A stretch of DNA of 64,000 bases from Alistipes sp. (GCA_017503575.1 JAFVSV010000040.1:21579-85578); one strand, 5' to 3'. Counted from the stretch's first letter, positions 8,348 through 18,454 are shown. A program made the numbers and translations. The notes: a model not told the origin generated them from the letters alone.

Positions 8348-9760
8348 TTAACCTCTCTTGCGTAGCTTCACTACATTCTCGACATGGTGCGTATGGGGGA
8401 ACATATCGACAGGCTGTACGGCCAATATCTCGTACATGTCGTTGAGTAGTGCAAGGTCGCGTGCTTGGGTTGAGGGGTTGCAACTAACGTATACAATACG
8501 CTCGGGGGCTGCACGCTTGATGACCTCTAATACGCGCTCGTCGACACCTGCGCGTGGAGGGTCGAGGATGATGACATCGGGGCGGCCGTTGCGCTCGACA
8601 AAGTTGTCGCTAAGCACATCCTTCATATCGCCAGCGTAGAAGGTCGTATTCTCTATGTTGTTGAGCTTCGAGTTGATTACCGCATCCTCGATAGCCTCGG
8701 GTACATACTCCACGCCCACAACCTTGGCGGCGCGACGTGCGCAGAAGTTGGCAATCGTTCCCGTGCCTGTGTAGAGGTCGTAGAGGATATCCGATGGCTT
8801 AAGCTCGGCAAAGTCGCGCGTCACCTTGTATAGCTCGTACGCCTGCTCCGAGTTTGTCTGGTAGAACGACTTGGGGCCCACCTTGAACTTAAGACCCTCC
8901 ATCTCCTCGATGATATGGTCCTTGCCAGCAAAGCATATAGGCTCGCGGTCGCCGAGCGAGTCGTTCCACTTCTCGTTAATCATGTATATGAGCGACGTAA
9001 TCTCGGGGAATGAGAGTTGTAGATACGACATCAGGGCGTTGATGCGCTCGGTGTCGTTCTCGTTGAAGACCACGATTACCATCACCTCGCCTGTCGAGGC
9101 GGTGCGTATGACCATCGTGCGCATAAGACCCTCGTGTGCCTTGGCGTTGTGGAACGAGTAGCCGTTATCTATGCAGAACTGCTTTGTAGCAAGACGTATG
9201 CGGTTCGAGAGGTCTACCTGAAGGTGACACTTGTTGATGTCGAGCACCTTGTCGAAGCAACCGGGGATGTGGAAGCCTACGGCGGGCGTCGATGCTATGT
9301 CTCCACCCTCGGCAATCTCCTCGTATGTAAGCCAGCGCTTGTCGGCAAAGGTGAACTCGAGCTTGTTGCGGTACTCGCGCGTACGCTTCGAGCCAAGACA
9401 TGGGCGCACCTCGGGGATGTCGAGGTGACCTATGCGCACAAGCTGGTCCTCGACCTGCTGGCGCTTCTGCTTTAGCTGCTCGTCGTAGGGCAGGCTCTGC
9501 CACTTGCAGCCGCCACACACGCCAAAGTGCTCGCAGAATGGCTCTATTCTGAGGGGTGACTTCTCGACGAAGCGCACGATGGTTGCCTCCATAAAGCGGC
9601 GGTGATGCTTGCGCACCTGCACATCTACGATGTCGCCAGGTACGGCCATAGGCACGAAGATTACCTGGTTGTCGACCTTACCCATCGCCTTACCCTCGGC
9701 GGCAAGGGTAGTTATATGTAAGCCCTCGATAAGGGGATAATCCTTTCTTCTCTTTCCCAT
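8348..9760 (-). CDS. rlmD: 23S rRNA (uracil-5-)-methyltransferase, RlmD/RumA family
   Basis: This SAM-dependent enzyme makes 5-methyluridine in 23S rRNA. The 470-residue protein has an N-terminal TRAM/OB-like domain (about 10-65), then a cysteine cluster CEHFGVCGGC for an Fe-S centre. The C-terminal Rossmann domain has DLYTGTGTIANF, LDPPRAG and the catalytic-Cys motif VSCNPSTQARDL. The exact target uridine (1939 or 747) cannot be told from the sequence, because many Bacteroidetes paralogues share this layout. It lies 11 bp after trmB in the ricT operon. Confidence 0.92.
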   Translation of the reverse strand: MGKRRKDYPLIEGLHITTLAAEGKAMGKVDNQVIFVPMAVPGDIVDVQVRKHHRRFMEATIVRFVEKSPLRIEPFCEHFGVCGGCKWQSLPYDEQLKQKRQQVEDQLVRIGHLDIPEVRPCLGSKRTREYRNKLEFTFADKRWLTYEEIAEGGDIASTPAVGFHIPGCFDKVLDINKCHLQVDLSNRIRLATKQFCIDNGYSFHNAKAHEGLMRTMVIRTASTGEVMVIVVFNENDTERINALMSYLQLSFPEITSLIYMINEKWNDSLGDREPICFAGKDHIIEEMEGLKFKVGPKSFYQTNSEQAYELYKVTRDFAELKPSDILYDLYTGTGTIANFCARRAAKVVGVEYVPEAIEDAVINSKLNNIENTTFYAGDMKDVLSDNFVERNGRPDVIILDPPRAGVDERVLEVIKRAAPERIVYVSCNPSTQARDLALLNDMYEILAVQPVDMFPHTHHVENVVKLRKRG

Positions 9761-9771
9761 AATAGCCTGTG

Positions 9772-10524
9772 TTAAAAAGCTTTAGTTCTGTTGCTCTCGG
9801 CATCCTTCTCCAATACGTCGTCGCCCTCCCAGTCGAAATACTCGAAGTCGTTGCACGCCCCTAAACGGAAGCGCGTGTATGTTATTGGCAGCCCCATGGC
9901 TACGAACTTGGTCTCGTAGGCGGTCTTTACGGATAGCACCTCGTCGGCATATCCCGAGCCATAGATGTCGTCGTTCTGCACCTCCACCTCGAGGCCGAGG
10001 CGCTCGATGACGGCTGCGGTGTAGGCATATAGATGCTGCGAGTCGGTTTTAAGGTTGATGACGCCATCCGCGGTTAGCATCCTCTTGTAGTCGGCAAGGA
10101 AGAGTGGCGATGTAAGACGCTTCTTGGCACGACGGCTCTTGAGCTGTGGGTCGGGGAAGGTTATCCATATCTCCGATATCTCGCCCTCGGCGAAGAATGA
10201 GCGTATGAACTCGATGCGCGTACGCACGAAGCCCACGTTTGTCATGTTGCGCTCGGTAGCGGTCTTGGCACCGCGCCACATGCGTGCGCCCTTGATGTCG
10301 ATGCCTATGTAGTTGCAGTTGGGGTTGCGCTCGGCGAGGGCTATGGTGTACTCGCCGCGGCCACAGCCGAGCTCCAAGATTATTGGATTGTCGTTGTGAA
10401 AGAACTCCTTGTGCCAGCGCCCCTTTAGTGGGTGGTCCTTATGAAATATATCATCAAACTCGGGTTGTACCATGCACCTAAATGTCAGGTTCTCGGCAAA
10501 CTTGCGTAGCTTATCTTTTCCCAT
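9772..10524 (-). CDS. trmB: tRNA (guanine-N7-)-methyltransferase
   Basis: This enzyme methylates G46 of tRNA variable loops using SAM. The 250-residue protein has the SAM loop LELGCGRGEYT, the acidic IGIDIKG that follows, and the family motif ITFPDPQ with the downstream basic KSRRAKKRL stretch. The length is within the family range. It is the third gene of a tight minus-strand operon (21 bp after gldH, 11 bp before rlmD), which groups two RNA methyltransferases. Confidence 0.95.
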   Translation of the reverse strand: MGKDKLRKFAENLTFRCMVQPEFDDIFHKDHPLKGRWHKEFFHNDNPIILELGCGRGEYTIALAERNPNCNYIGIDIKGARMWRGAKTATERNMTNVGFVRTRIEFIRSFFAEGEISEIWITFPDPQLKSRRAKKRLTSPLFLADYKRMLTADGVINLKTDSQHLYAYTAAVIERLGLEVEVQNDDIYGSGYADEVLSVKTAYETKFVAMGLPITYTRFRLGACNDFEYFDWEGDDVLEKDAESNRTKAF

Positions 10525-10545
10525 ACGGATGGTTGTTATTCTCTG

Positions 10546-10977
10546 TTACTTATTGTCGCTCACCACCAACCCAACGGCCTTGATACCCTCGACGCGTGCT
10601 TCGGGCGTTAGGCGGAAGCGGTAGTCGCCCTTGCGTTGTAGTGTCACATTGCGACGATATACGAAGCTATGCTCCTCGGGATACATATCTGCGAGGTGCG
10701 GTATGTGCAGTGTGAATGGCTCCTCGTAGAGCAGTGAGTCGGGCGATATGGTGAGTATGCTCAGTGCTACCGAGTCGGCAACATACTCCATGTCGTAGCG
10801 CACGACAATAGATATGTCGCGCTTGGCTAACGAGTCGTCGTTGCTATATACGAACTCCTCGGTGTAGTCCCATACCGAGCCCTCGATGTCGTGAGCCTCG
10901 GCATGGCGCCTCTCGCCGCCACACGCCACCATGAGCAGTGCCACTGTTGGCAGTAGCCATCGTGCTATGCTCCTCAT
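10546..10977 (-). CDS. gldH: GldH-family lipoprotein
   Basis: This 143-residue protein has a lipoprotein signal (lipobox MVAC, Cys at about 19), then a small beta-rich domain (GSVWDYTEEF, IVVRYD, HIPHLADMYP). GldH is needed for gliding in flavobacteria but is retained in non-gliding Bacteroidales, where its role is undefined. The identification combines the domain pattern with its position 3 bp after ricT, a pairing familiar in this order. The protein probably sits on the inner or outer membrane facing the periplasm. Confidence 0.8.
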   Translation of the reverse strand: MRSIARWLLPTVALLMVACGGERRHAEAHDIEGSVWDYTEEFVYSNDDSLAKRDISIVVRYDMEYVADSVALSILTISPDSLLYEEPFTLHIPHLADMYPEEHSFVYRRNVTLQRKGDYRFRLTPEARVEGIKAVGLVVSDNK

Positions 10978-10980
10978 ACT

Positions 10981-12444
10981 CTACTCCTTGTTGTTGTTCT
11001 GCTGTGCATTCTCGCCATCAGATGCTCCGCCCTGCTCGCGGCTGCCCCTCTCGCCATTACGACGGCCTCGTCCTGAACGCTGACGGCGACCCTCTCTGTG
11101 GCGGCGCTCCTCGCCCTCGCCACGACGCTCCATCTCGCCCTCCTGGCGCTGCTCGCCACTCTGCTTGGGCTGCTCCTGGCGCTCTGCCTTTGCGGGCTTC
11201 TCTGCCTTTGCGGGTTTCTCGCTGCGCTCCTGCTTCTCTGCCTTTGCGGGTTTCTCACTACGCTCTTGTTTCTCCTGCTTCTCGGCACCCTGCTCGCCGC
11301 CCTCGGCACTGCGCTCCTTGTTGCCGCGACGCTTGTTGCGCTTGCTGCGCTTGCTTTTGCCATCGAAGCGGGTGATGCTATCCTCCTCGTGACGATATGT
11401 AGGCTCCTCAACCTTGTCGCTATCGCTGTTGCCGAGAAGTGTCTCGGCCTTCTCGCCAGCGCGGTTGATAGCGATAATCTCCTTAACGCGCCATATAGGT
11501 AGCGTTGTGAGGTTTACCATGGCACCCTTGCTTGTCGAGAATGTCATCGTCTGCGCCAATGGGTCTACCTTGACAAGATAGTACTCGCCATCGAGCGTCT
11601 GCAACGCATCGCGCAGACGCGGTATCGTGCGGCGGGCATCGGCATATACGTCGTACTCGTGCATAAGACAGCACTTCAACTTTGAGCACTGACCAGCGAG
11701 CTTCTGTGGGTTTAGCGATATCTCCTGCATGCGTGCGGCGTTTGTTGTCACACTCGAGAAGCTCGACATCCACGATGCGCAGCATAGCTCGCGGCCACAG
11801 GCGCCGATGCCACCTATGCGGCCAGCCTCCTGACGCGCACCTATCTGCTTCATCTCGATGCGTATGCGGAAGCGGTCGGCGAAGACCTTTATAAGCTCGC
11901 GGAAGTCGACACGCTCGTCGGCGATGTAGTAGAATATAGCCTTTATCTTGTCGCCCTGGTACTCCACGTCGCCAATCTTCATGTTGAGACCCATGTCGGC
12001 GGCAATCTGTCGCGAGGCTATCATTGTCTCATGCTCGAGGGCTATTGCCTCCTGCCACTTCTCGATGTCATAGGGGCGTGCCTTGCGATATATCTTCTTG
12101 AACTCGCCATTGTGTGGGTTGAAGCCCACACGACGCATCTGCTTTGCCACCATGTCGCCCGTGAGCGAGATGATGCCTATGTCGTGACCTGGCGACGCCT
12201 CCACAGCGACAATGTCGCCACGCTTGAGGTCGAGGTTGTTGACATTCTGGTAGTATGAGCGGCGCGTATTCTTGAATCGCACCTCGAAGATGTCGGTGGG
12301 TATGTTGTTGGGGTACTCCTCGAGCCAGTTTGTCTCGTGCAGCTTGTAGCAGCCTTCGGCAGCTATCGCCTCAATCTCATCGCCACAGTCGCAGAAGATG
12401 GCTCCGCGCCCCATTTCGGGATTATGTTTTTTGTTACAACTCAT
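10981..12444 (-). CDS. PSP1-domain regulatory protein, RicT/YaaT-like
   Basis: This is a 487-residue cytoplasmic protein. The PSP1 core (about 40-300) includes KRGDIVAVEASPGHDIG and the conserved Cys motifs RIGGIGACGRELCC and KCCLMHEYD, probably for an Fe-S cluster as in the Bacillus RicAFT complex that assists RNA maturation. The last 120 residues are a Lys/Glu/Arg-rich low-complexity tail with repeated KPAKAEKQERSE units, a Bacteroidales-type extension and possibly RNA-binding. It is the first gene of a five-gene minus operon with gldH, trmB, rlmD and GH97. The exact function in this phylum is unknown. Confidence 0.85.
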   Translation of the reverse strand: MSCNKKHNPEMGRGAIFCDCGDEIEAIAAEGCYKLHETNWLEEYPNNIPTDIFEVRFKNTRRSYYQNVNNLDLKRGDIVAVEASPGHDIGIISLTGDMVAKQMRRVGFNPHNGEFKKIYRKARPYDIEKWQEAIALEHETMIASRQIAADMGLNMKIGDVEYQGDKIKAIFYYIADERVDFRELIKVFADRFRIRIEMKQIGARQEAGRIGGIGACGRELCCASWMSSFSSVTTNAARMQEISLNPQKLAGQCSKLKCCLMHEYDVYADARRTIPRLRDALQTLDGEYYLVKVDPLAQTMTFSTSKGAMVNLTTLPIWRVKEIIAINRAGEKAETLLGNSDSDKVEEPTYRHEEDSITRFDGKSKRSKRNKRRGNKERSAEGGEQGAEKQEKQERSEKPAKAEKQERSEKPAKAEKPAKAERQEQPKQSGEQRQEGEMERRGEGEERRHREGRRQRSGRGRRNGERGSREQGGASDGENAQQNNNKE

Positions 12445-12503
12445 CGTCTTCCTAATAGTATATGTACATTACGGCGTAAAGATAGTAAAAAAAGATGAAA
12501 GTG

Positions 12504-12531
12504 CAAAGATATGGAGGGCTTATGCCCTCAA
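12504..12531 (-). promoter_or_regulatory. Probable promoter of the ricT operon
   Basis: On the minus strand TATCTTTG (12511-12504) is a full -7 match. A TTG (12531-12529) lies 17 bp upstream, slightly short of the usual spacing. Confidence 0.6.
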
Positions 12532-12569
12532 TTAGCAATTGGGAGAGGGGGTTGGGCTTGGTCTATCAC

Positions 12570-12624
12570 AAAAGAGACTACCGCAGGATAGTACACGAAG
12601 TACAGCCTGCGGTAGCCTACTTTT
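12570..12624 (-). terminator. Terminator after tkt
   Basis: The arms around 12570-12587 and 12606-12624 share a perfect 11-bp GC-rich core (CTACCGCAGG/CCTGCGGTAG) flanked by A and T tracts. On the minus strand it follows the tkt stop by 25 bp. Confidence 0.8.
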
Positions 12625-12648
12625 GGGGGATGGGTCGAGAATGACCCC

Positions 12649-14673
12649 TTATCTCAACAAATTCTTGACCTCCTCGGCAACACACTTACCATTATACCCA
12701 AACTTCTCGTCGAGAACCTTGAATGGCGCCGAGTAACCAAAGTGGTCGAAGCCGTGGATATAACCCTCCTCGCCTACAAGACCACGAAGATTTACTGACA
12801 AACCTGAGGTCATACCATAGCGTGGGAGCTTGCCCAATACGGCATCCTGATACTCCTTGGGCTGGTCGCGGAAGAGACCCTCCGAAGGTATTGATACGAC
12901 GCGTGTTGCGATGCCCTCGGCAGCGAGAATCTCGGCACCCTCAACGAGTGTAGATACCTCCGAGCCAGTGGCGATAAGCGTAACCTTTGCCTCCTTATTC
13001 TCCAATACAACATAGCCACCCTTCTCGGCCTGCATGGCCTCCTCGCGGCGTGACTTACCACCGAGTGCTGGGAGCGACTTGATATTCTGGCGCGAAAGGA
13101 TGAGGGCTACTGGACGGCTCTCCTCCAATGCCATCTTCCATGCTGCCACGGTCTCCTCAGAGTCGGCAGGGCGAAGAACAAGCATCGAGCGCTTGCCAGA
13201 GTGGTTGTGGAGGTGCTCCATAAGGCGTATCTGTGCCTCGTGCTCAACAGGCTCGTGGGTAGGGCCATCCTCGCCTACGCGGAATGAGTCGTGAGTCCAG
13301 ATATATACGACCTTCTTCTCCATAAGAGCCGAGAGGCGTACTGCGGGCTTCATGTAGTCAGAGAATACGAAGAAGGTACCGCAAGCAGGAATGATACCGC
13401 CATGCAGTGCCATGCCGTTCATCACGCATGCCATAGTAAGCTCGGCAACGCCTGCCTGGAAGAAGTTACCCGAGAAGTCACCCTTGGTGAATGCCTTGGT
13501 CTTCTTTAGGAAGCCGTCGGTCTTATCCGAGTTAGAGAGGTCGGCAGATGATACCACCATATTTTCAACGTGCTCTGCGAAGTAGCCGAGCATGGTTGCC
13601 GATGCGGCGCGTGTGGCCTGGTCGGGCTTAAGCTCTATTGCCGAGTAGTCAATCTCGGGGAGCTTGCCAGAGTAGAAGTTATCCATCTTTACGGCGAGTG
13701 CAGGGTTCTCCTTGCGCCATGCGGCCTCAACCTCTGCCATCTCTTTTGCCCACGCACGCAACTCCTCGCGACGTGCTGCGTATACCTCCTTTGCCTCCTC
13801 GAATACGGCGAATGGCTCGTCGGGGTTACCACCGAGGTTCTTGATGGTAGCTGCTATGTCGGCACCAGCAGCCGTAAGTGGCTGGCCGTGTGTAGATACC
13901 TGGTTCTCAAAACTTGTGCCATCAGCCTTGCGTGCGCCGTAGCCCATGATGGTCTTACCGATGATGAGTGTGGGACGCTCGGTCTCGGCATTAGCGGCCT
14001 TCAACGCTGCGCGTATCTCGTCGATAGACTGGCCATTGACGGTGATTACATTCCAGTTCCATGCGCGATACTTCATCTCGATGTCCTCGGTGTCCACCTC
14101 GTCGCACTTTGTCGAGAGCTGCACGTTGTTCGAGTCGTAGTACATGATGAAGTTTGAGAGGCCGAGGTGGCCAGCAACGCGACCTACACCCTGTGATATC
14201 TCCTCCTGGACAGCACCATCAGAGATAAAGGCGTATGTCTTGTGCGCCATCCACTCGCCAAAGCGAGCTACCATGAAGCGCTCGGCGATAGCTGCACCAA
14301 GAGCCATGGCGTGACCCTGACCAAGAGGTCCCGATGTGTTCTCAACACCACGCATAACATCCACCTCGGGGTGACCAGGGGTGACGCTTCCCCACTGACG
14401 CAACGACTGAAGATCCTCGGTCGAGTAGTTACCAGCCAACGAGAGCACAGCGTAGAGCATTGGCGACATGTGGCCTGGGTCGAGGAAGAGACGGTCGCGG
14501 TGTGGATAAGCCATGTTGTCGGGATCATAACGTAGGAACTCTGCGTAGAGCACGTTGATGAAATCGGCACCACCCATAGCACCACCAGGGTGACCAGACT
14601 TTGCCTTTTCTACCATAGAGGCAGCCAAGATGCGGATGTTATCGGCTGCGCGCTGAAGTTTGTTGTTGTCCAT
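12649..14673 (-). CDS. tkt: Transketolase
   Basis: This thiamine-diphosphate enzyme of the non-oxidative pentose phosphate pathway transfers two-carbon ketol units between sugar phosphates. At 674 residues it is the full length expected. Visible motifs are KSGHPGGAMG near the N-terminus, the ThDP-binding GDG-like region written here as ISDGAVQEE with the YYDSNNVQLS segment, and the pyrimidine-domain THDSFRVGEDGPTHEPVE. The C-terminal domain includes LIATGSEVSTLVEGA. It is monocistronic, with its own -7 box and terminator, and divergent from pgk. Confidence 0.97.
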   Translation of the reverse strand: MDNNKLQRAADNIRILAASMVEKAKSGHPGGAMGGADFINVLYAEFLRYDPDNMAYPHRDRLFLDPGHMSPMLYAVLSLAGNYSTEDLQSLRQWGSVTPGHPEVDVMRGVENTSGPLGQGHAMALGAAIAERFMVARFGEWMAHKTYAFISDGAVQEEISQGVGRVAGHLGLSNFIMYYDSNNVQLSTKCDEVDTEDIEMKYRAWNWNVITVNGQSIDEIRAALKAANAETERPTLIIGKTIMGYGARKADGTSFENQVSTHGQPLTAAGADIAATIKNLGGNPDEPFAVFEEAKEVYAARREELRAWAKEMAEVEAAWRKENPALAVKMDNFYSGKLPEIDYSAIELKPDQATRAASATMLGYFAEHVENMVVSSADLSNSDKTDGFLKKTKAFTKGDFSGNFFQAGVAELTMACVMNGMALHGGIIPACGTFFVFSDYMKPAVRLSALMEKKVVYIWTHDSFRVGEDGPTHEPVEHEAQIRLMEHLHNHSGKRSMLVLRPADSEETVAAWKMALEESRPVALILSRQNIKSLPALGGKSRREEAMQAEKGGYVVLENKEAKVTLIATGSEVSTLVEGAEILAAEGIATRVVSIPSEGLFRDQPKEYQDAVLGKLPRYGMTSGLSVNLRGLVGEEGYIHGFDHFGYSAPFKVLDEKFGYNGKCVAEEVKNLLR

Positions 14674-14744
14674 AAGAGAGGTTTTATTTTAGTTGTTTAA
14701 CTCATTTCGTTTGGGGTGGCGAGTGCTCTCGCCCATACATCATA

Positions 14745-14752
14745 CAAAGATA
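14745..14752 (-). promoter_or_regulatory. -7 box upstream of tkt
   Basis: TATCTTTG on the minus strand, 72 bp upstream of the tkt ATG. No convincing -33 element is seen at the right distance. Confidence 0.5.
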
Positions 14753-14914
14753 GTAAAACTTTCTTAATGGCACACACTAAAACGAAGATTTTTTTCTATA
14801 CAGGGCGAGCTATTAGGTGAGAAGTGAAAGAATAACGATTGCGGCCTGCTTATCTTTGACCTCTCATCTTTACTCTTTTTCAGGTGAGTGGTGTAATTTT
14901 TGAAAAAAATTAAT

Positions 14915-14922
14915 TAAATTTG
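14915..14922 (+). promoter_or_regulatory. -7 box upstream of pgk
   Basis: TAAATTTG in a very AT-rich stretch 43 bp before the pgk ATG. A TTTG lies only 12 bp upstream, so the -33 assignment is unclear. Confidence 0.5.
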
Positions 14923-14965
14923 CCGCGATATAGCGACAATTATAAACTTTATAAAATATCAGATT

Positions 14966-16225
14966 ATGTTTGCAATTGACAACTACAACTTCGCTGGTAA
15001 GCGTGCGATTATCCGTGTTGACTTCAATGTACCCCTAAATGCAGAGGGCAAGGTTACCGACGACACCCGTATCCGTGCCGCTATACCCACCATCAAGAGG
15101 GTATTGGAGGGCGGTGGCTCTGTGATTCTCATGTCACACCTCGGCCGTCCCAAGAAGAACCCCGACACGAAGTTCTCGTTGGAGCAGATTATATACGCCA
15201 TCGAGGAGCGCCTCGGTCATAAGATTATGTTCGCTGGCGACTGCATGGGCGAGAAGGCAGCACAGATGGCTGCCAACCTTAAGCCAGGTGAGGTGATGCT
15301 ACTCGAGAACTTGCGCTTCTATGCCGAGGAGGAGGGTAAGCCCCGCGGCCTCGCAGAGGATGCTTCGGACGAGGAGAAGAAGGAGGCAAAGAGGGCTGTT
15401 AAGGAGTCACAGAAGAGCTTTGTTGAGCGTCTCGCATCGTATGCCGACTGCTACATCAACGACGCCTTCGGCACTGCACACCGCGCACACGCCTCAACGG
15501 CTCTTATCGCCGACTACTTCCCTAACGACAAGATGTTCGGCTATGTCATGGAGAACGAGTTGAAGGCTATCGACGGCGTTATGCAAAACCCAAAGCGCCC
15601 CTTCTGCGCAATCATCGGCGGCTCTAAGGTGTCGACAAAGATCACCATCATCGAGAAGCTCATGGAGAAGGTTGACTCTATCATCATTGGCGGCGGCATG
15701 ACATACACCTTCGCAGGTGCCGAGGGTGGTAAGGAGGGTAAGTCTATCTGCGAGCCCGATATGTTCCCCGTAGCTCTCGAGATTCTCAAGAAGGCCGAGG
15801 AGCGTGGCATACAGATTCTTCGCTCACCCGATGCTCTCATCTGCGACGACTTCGCCGAGACAGCCAACACACAGGAGGCGCCTGCAAACAACATCCCTGA
15901 CGAGTGGGAGGGCGTCGACATCGCAACAGGCGGCAAGGCAAAGTTCCGCGAGCATATCCTCGGCTGTAAGACCATCCTTTGGAATGGCCCAGTAGGCGTA
16001 TTCGAGATTGATAAGTTCTCGACAGGCTCACGCGCCGTGGCTGAGGCTATCGCCGACGCTACCGACAAGGGTGCATACTCGTTGATTGGTGGTGGTGACT
16101 CTGTTGCCTGCATCAACAAGTTTGGCCTTGCTAACCGCGTGTCGTATGTATCTACGGGCGGTGGTGCATTGCTCGAGTACATGGAGGGCAAGGAGCTCCC
16201 AGGCGTAGCAGCAATCCGCAAGTAG
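14966..16225 (+). CDS. pgk: Phosphoglycerate kinase
   Basis: This glycolytic enzyme makes ATP from 1,3-bisphosphoglycerate. The 419-residue protein has the N-terminal substrate-binding RVDFNVPL, the SHLGRPK motif, and the C-terminal nucleotide-binding segments [16 protein letters not shown] and GGGDSVA. An insertion around residues 115-145 ([20 protein letters not shown]) resembles that in other Bacteroidetes homologues. It is followed after 47 bp by the M13 peptidase gene, with no terminator between them. Confidence 0.97.
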   Translation: MFAIDNYNFAGKRAIIRVDFNVPLNAEGKVTDDTRIRAAIPTIKRVLEGGGSVILMSHLGRPKKNPDTKFSLEQIIYAIEERLGHKIMFAGDCMGEKAAQMAANLKPGEVMLLENLRFYAEEEGKPRGLAEDASDEEKKEAKRAVKESQKSFVERLASYADCYINDAFGTAHRAHASTALIADYFPNDKMFGYVMENELKAIDGVMQNPKRPFCAIIGGSKVSTKITIIEKLMEKVDSIIIGGGMTYTFAGAEGGKEGKSICEPDMFPVALEILKKAEERGIQILRSPDALICDDFAETANTQEAPANNIPDEWEGVDIATGGKAKFREHILGCKTILWNGPVGVFEIDKFSTGSRAVAEAIADATDKGAYSLIGGGDSVACINKFGLANRVSYVSTGGGALLEYMEGKELPGVAAIRK

Positions 16226-16272
16226 TGGCACAGCTACCCAAGCATTAATAGGAAAACCTAACAAACCGTATA

Positions 16273-18303
16273 ATGAAACGATTAACACTTATTTTAGCAT
16301 CAGCACTTACTATGTCTGCTTTTGCAACACAGCCTGTTGACGAGACACCAAGCGTGCCCGCTATCGACAAGGCAAACTTCGACGACTCTATCGACCGCAA
16401 GGCCGACTTCTACCAGTGGGCAACAGGCGGCTGGCAGAAGAACAACCCTCTAAAGCCCGAGTACTCACGCTACGGCTCTTTCGACGTTCTGCGTGAGAAC
16501 AACGAGATTCGCATCAACGAGCTCTTCAGCGAGATGGTGGGTACCAAGGCCGAGTATGGCTCTGTGGAGCAGAAGATATCGGATCTCTACAAGATGGGCC
16601 TCGACGAGAAGCGCCTCAATAAGGATGGTGCAAAGCCTATTCAGGCAGCATTGAAGAGAATAGCAGCTACCGATAGCCGCGAGGAGCTTATCGCTATGCT
16701 CTCGGAGCTACACACCGACGGCATCGGCGTATTCTTCGCTTGCTACCCTGCTGCCGACCTTGCAGATAGCAACATGACCATCCTCTATATGGAGCAGGGC
16801 GGCCTTGGCATGGGCAACCGCGACTACTACATCGACGAGAAGAACGCAGAGATTAAGGCTGGCTACCGCGCATACCTTAAAAAGATTTTCACCTTGGCGG
16901 GTGTCAAGGGTGATATCGACGCTATGGTAGACAATGTCATCGCTGTTGAGGATCGCCTCGCTGCCAAGCACTGGTCGAATGTAGAGTGCCGCGACATCGT
17001 GAAGGGCTACAACCCATACACCTACGAGGAGTTCAAGGCCGAGTACTACGGCGTTGAGTGGGACGCATACTTCAAGGCTATGGGCATCGGCGATATCAAC
17101 AAGCTCGTCGTAAGCCAGCCATCGTCATTCGCAAATACCCTTTCGACACTCCACAACGCACCTATCGAGGAGCTTCGCGACTATGTTATGGCACACTATA
17201 TCGACGCTGCTGCCAACTACCTCAGCGAGGAGTTCGCCATGGCATCGTTCGAGTTCTTCGGCAAGCAGATGTCTGGAACACAGGAGATACGCCCACGCTG
17301 GAAGCGCGCTATGGGCGTGCCCAACTCTATCCTCTCAGAGGCCGTAGGTCAGATATATGTTGCTAAGTACTTCCCCGAGAGCGAGAAGGCTCGCGTTGAG
17401 GGCATGGTGAAGAATATCCAGCAGGCATTCTCGATGCACATCGAGGCTCTCGACTGGATGAGCGCCGAGACAAAGGCTAAGGCACAGGATAAGCTCGCTG
17501 CCTTCACCGTGAAGATTGGCTACCCCAACAAGTGGAAGGATTACTCGACACTCGAGGTTAACCCCAAGCTCTCATACTGGGAGAATGTTGTTGCCGCAAA
17601 CCGCTGGTATACAGCCGACTCTATGGGTGAGGTTGGTAAGCCCGTAGACCGCGAGAAGTGGATGATGCCACCACAGATGGTCAACGCCTACTACATGCCT
17701 ACAACCAACGAGATATGCTTCCCCGCAGCTATCCTCCAGCCTCCATTCTACAATCCTGAGGCCGACGATGCTGTAAACTATGGCGCTATTGGCGTGGTTA
17801 TCGCTCACGAGATGACCCACGGCTTCGACGACCAGGGCTCACAGTTCGATAAGTTTGGTAACATGAACGACTGGTGGAGCGACGAGGATCGCACAGCATT
17901 CGAGGCTAAGACCCAGGTGCTTGTAGATCAGTTCAACGCTATCGAGATTCTCCCAGGCTTGTTCGCCGATGGTAAGTTCTCGCTTGGTGAGAATATCGCT
18001 GACCAGGGTGGCTTGCGCCTCGCCTTCACAGCTCTTACGAATGTAGCATGGGGTGGTGAGCGCCCAGCCGACGTCGACGGCTTCACTGGCGAGCAGCGCT
18101 TCTATATCGGCTACGCAACCCTTTGGGCACAGAACATCACCGACCAGGAGAAGGAGCGCCTTACAAAGGTTGACGTTCACTCACTCGGCCGCAATCGCGT
18201 GAACGCAACGCTTCGCAACATCCAGACCTTCTACGACGCATTTGGCATCACCGAGGGTGACGCTATGTTTATGCCTGTCGAGGAGCGTGTCGTAATCTGG
18301 TAA
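16273..18303 (+). CDS. M13-family zinc endopeptidase (neprilysin/PepO-like)
   Basis: This is a 676-residue zinc metallopeptidase, probably periplasmic or cell-surface. The signal peptide MKRLTLILASALTMSAFA is followed by the mostly helical M13 N-terminal domain. The catalytic domain carries HEMTH (HExxH) in VIAHEMTHGFDDQG, the third ligand glutamate in ENIADQGGLRLAF, and the family NAYY segment (MVNAYYMPTTNEICFPAAI). No lipobox is present. It is probably co-transcribed with pgk, since the gap is 47 bp and holds no promoter match. The substrate is unknown; the family cleaves peptides on the N-side of hydrophobic residues. Confidence 0.94.
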   Translation: MKRLTLILASALTMSAFATQPVDETPSVPAIDKANFDDSIDRKADFYQWATGGWQKNNPLKPEYSRYGSFDVLRENNEIRINELFSEMVGTKAEYGSVEQKISDLYKMGLDEKRLNKDGAKPIQAALKRIAATDSREELIAMLSELHTDGIGVFFACYPAADLADSNMTILYMEQGGLGMGNRDYYIDEKNAEIKAGYRAYLKKIFTLAGVKGDIDAMVDNVIAVEDRLAAKHWSNVECRDIVKGYNPYTYEEFKAEYYGVEWDAYFKAMGIGDINKLVVSQPSSFANTLSTLHNAPIEELRDYVMAHYIDAAANYLSEEFAMASFEFFGKQMSGTQEIRPRWKRAMGVPNSILSEAVGQIYVAKYFPESEKARVEGMVKNIQQAFSMHIEALDWMSAETKAKAQDKLAAFTVKIGYPNKWKDYSTLEVNPKLSYWENVVAANRWYTADSMGEVGKPVDREKWMMPPQMVNAYYMPTTNEICFPAAILQPPFYNPEADDAVNYGAIGVVIAHEMTHGFDDQGSQFDKFGNMNDWWSDEDRTAFEAKTQVLVDQFNAIEILPGLFADGKFSLGENIADQGGLRLAFTALTNVAWGGERPADVDGFTGEQRFYIGYATLWAQNITDQEKERLTKVDVHSLGRNRVNATLRNIQTFYDAFGITEGDAMFMPVEERVVIW

Positions 18304-18323
18304 ACCACTACCATATCATAATG

Positions 18324-18356
18324 TTAGGGTCGCTTCGGCAATAGAGGCGACCCTAA
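18324..18356 (+). terminator. Terminator after the M13 peptidase gene
   Basis: A 10-bp perfect stem (18324-18333 with 18347-18356) lies 20 bp after the stop, with an ATTTATT tail. Confidence 0.8.
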
Positions 18357-18421
18357 TTTATTGCGTTATCAATATGGTGCCGACCGATGGCGCACAAAAA
18401 AAGTGGGGTAAAACCAACAAA

Positions 18422-18454
18422 GTTAGGGGCTGACCAAAATAGCCAGCCCCTAAC
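18422..18454 (-). terminator. Terminator of the phage structural operon
   Basis: An 11-bp perfect stem (18422-18432 with 18444-18454), followed on the minus strand by a T-rich stretch, lies 23 bp after the lysozyme-like gene. Confidence 0.8.
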
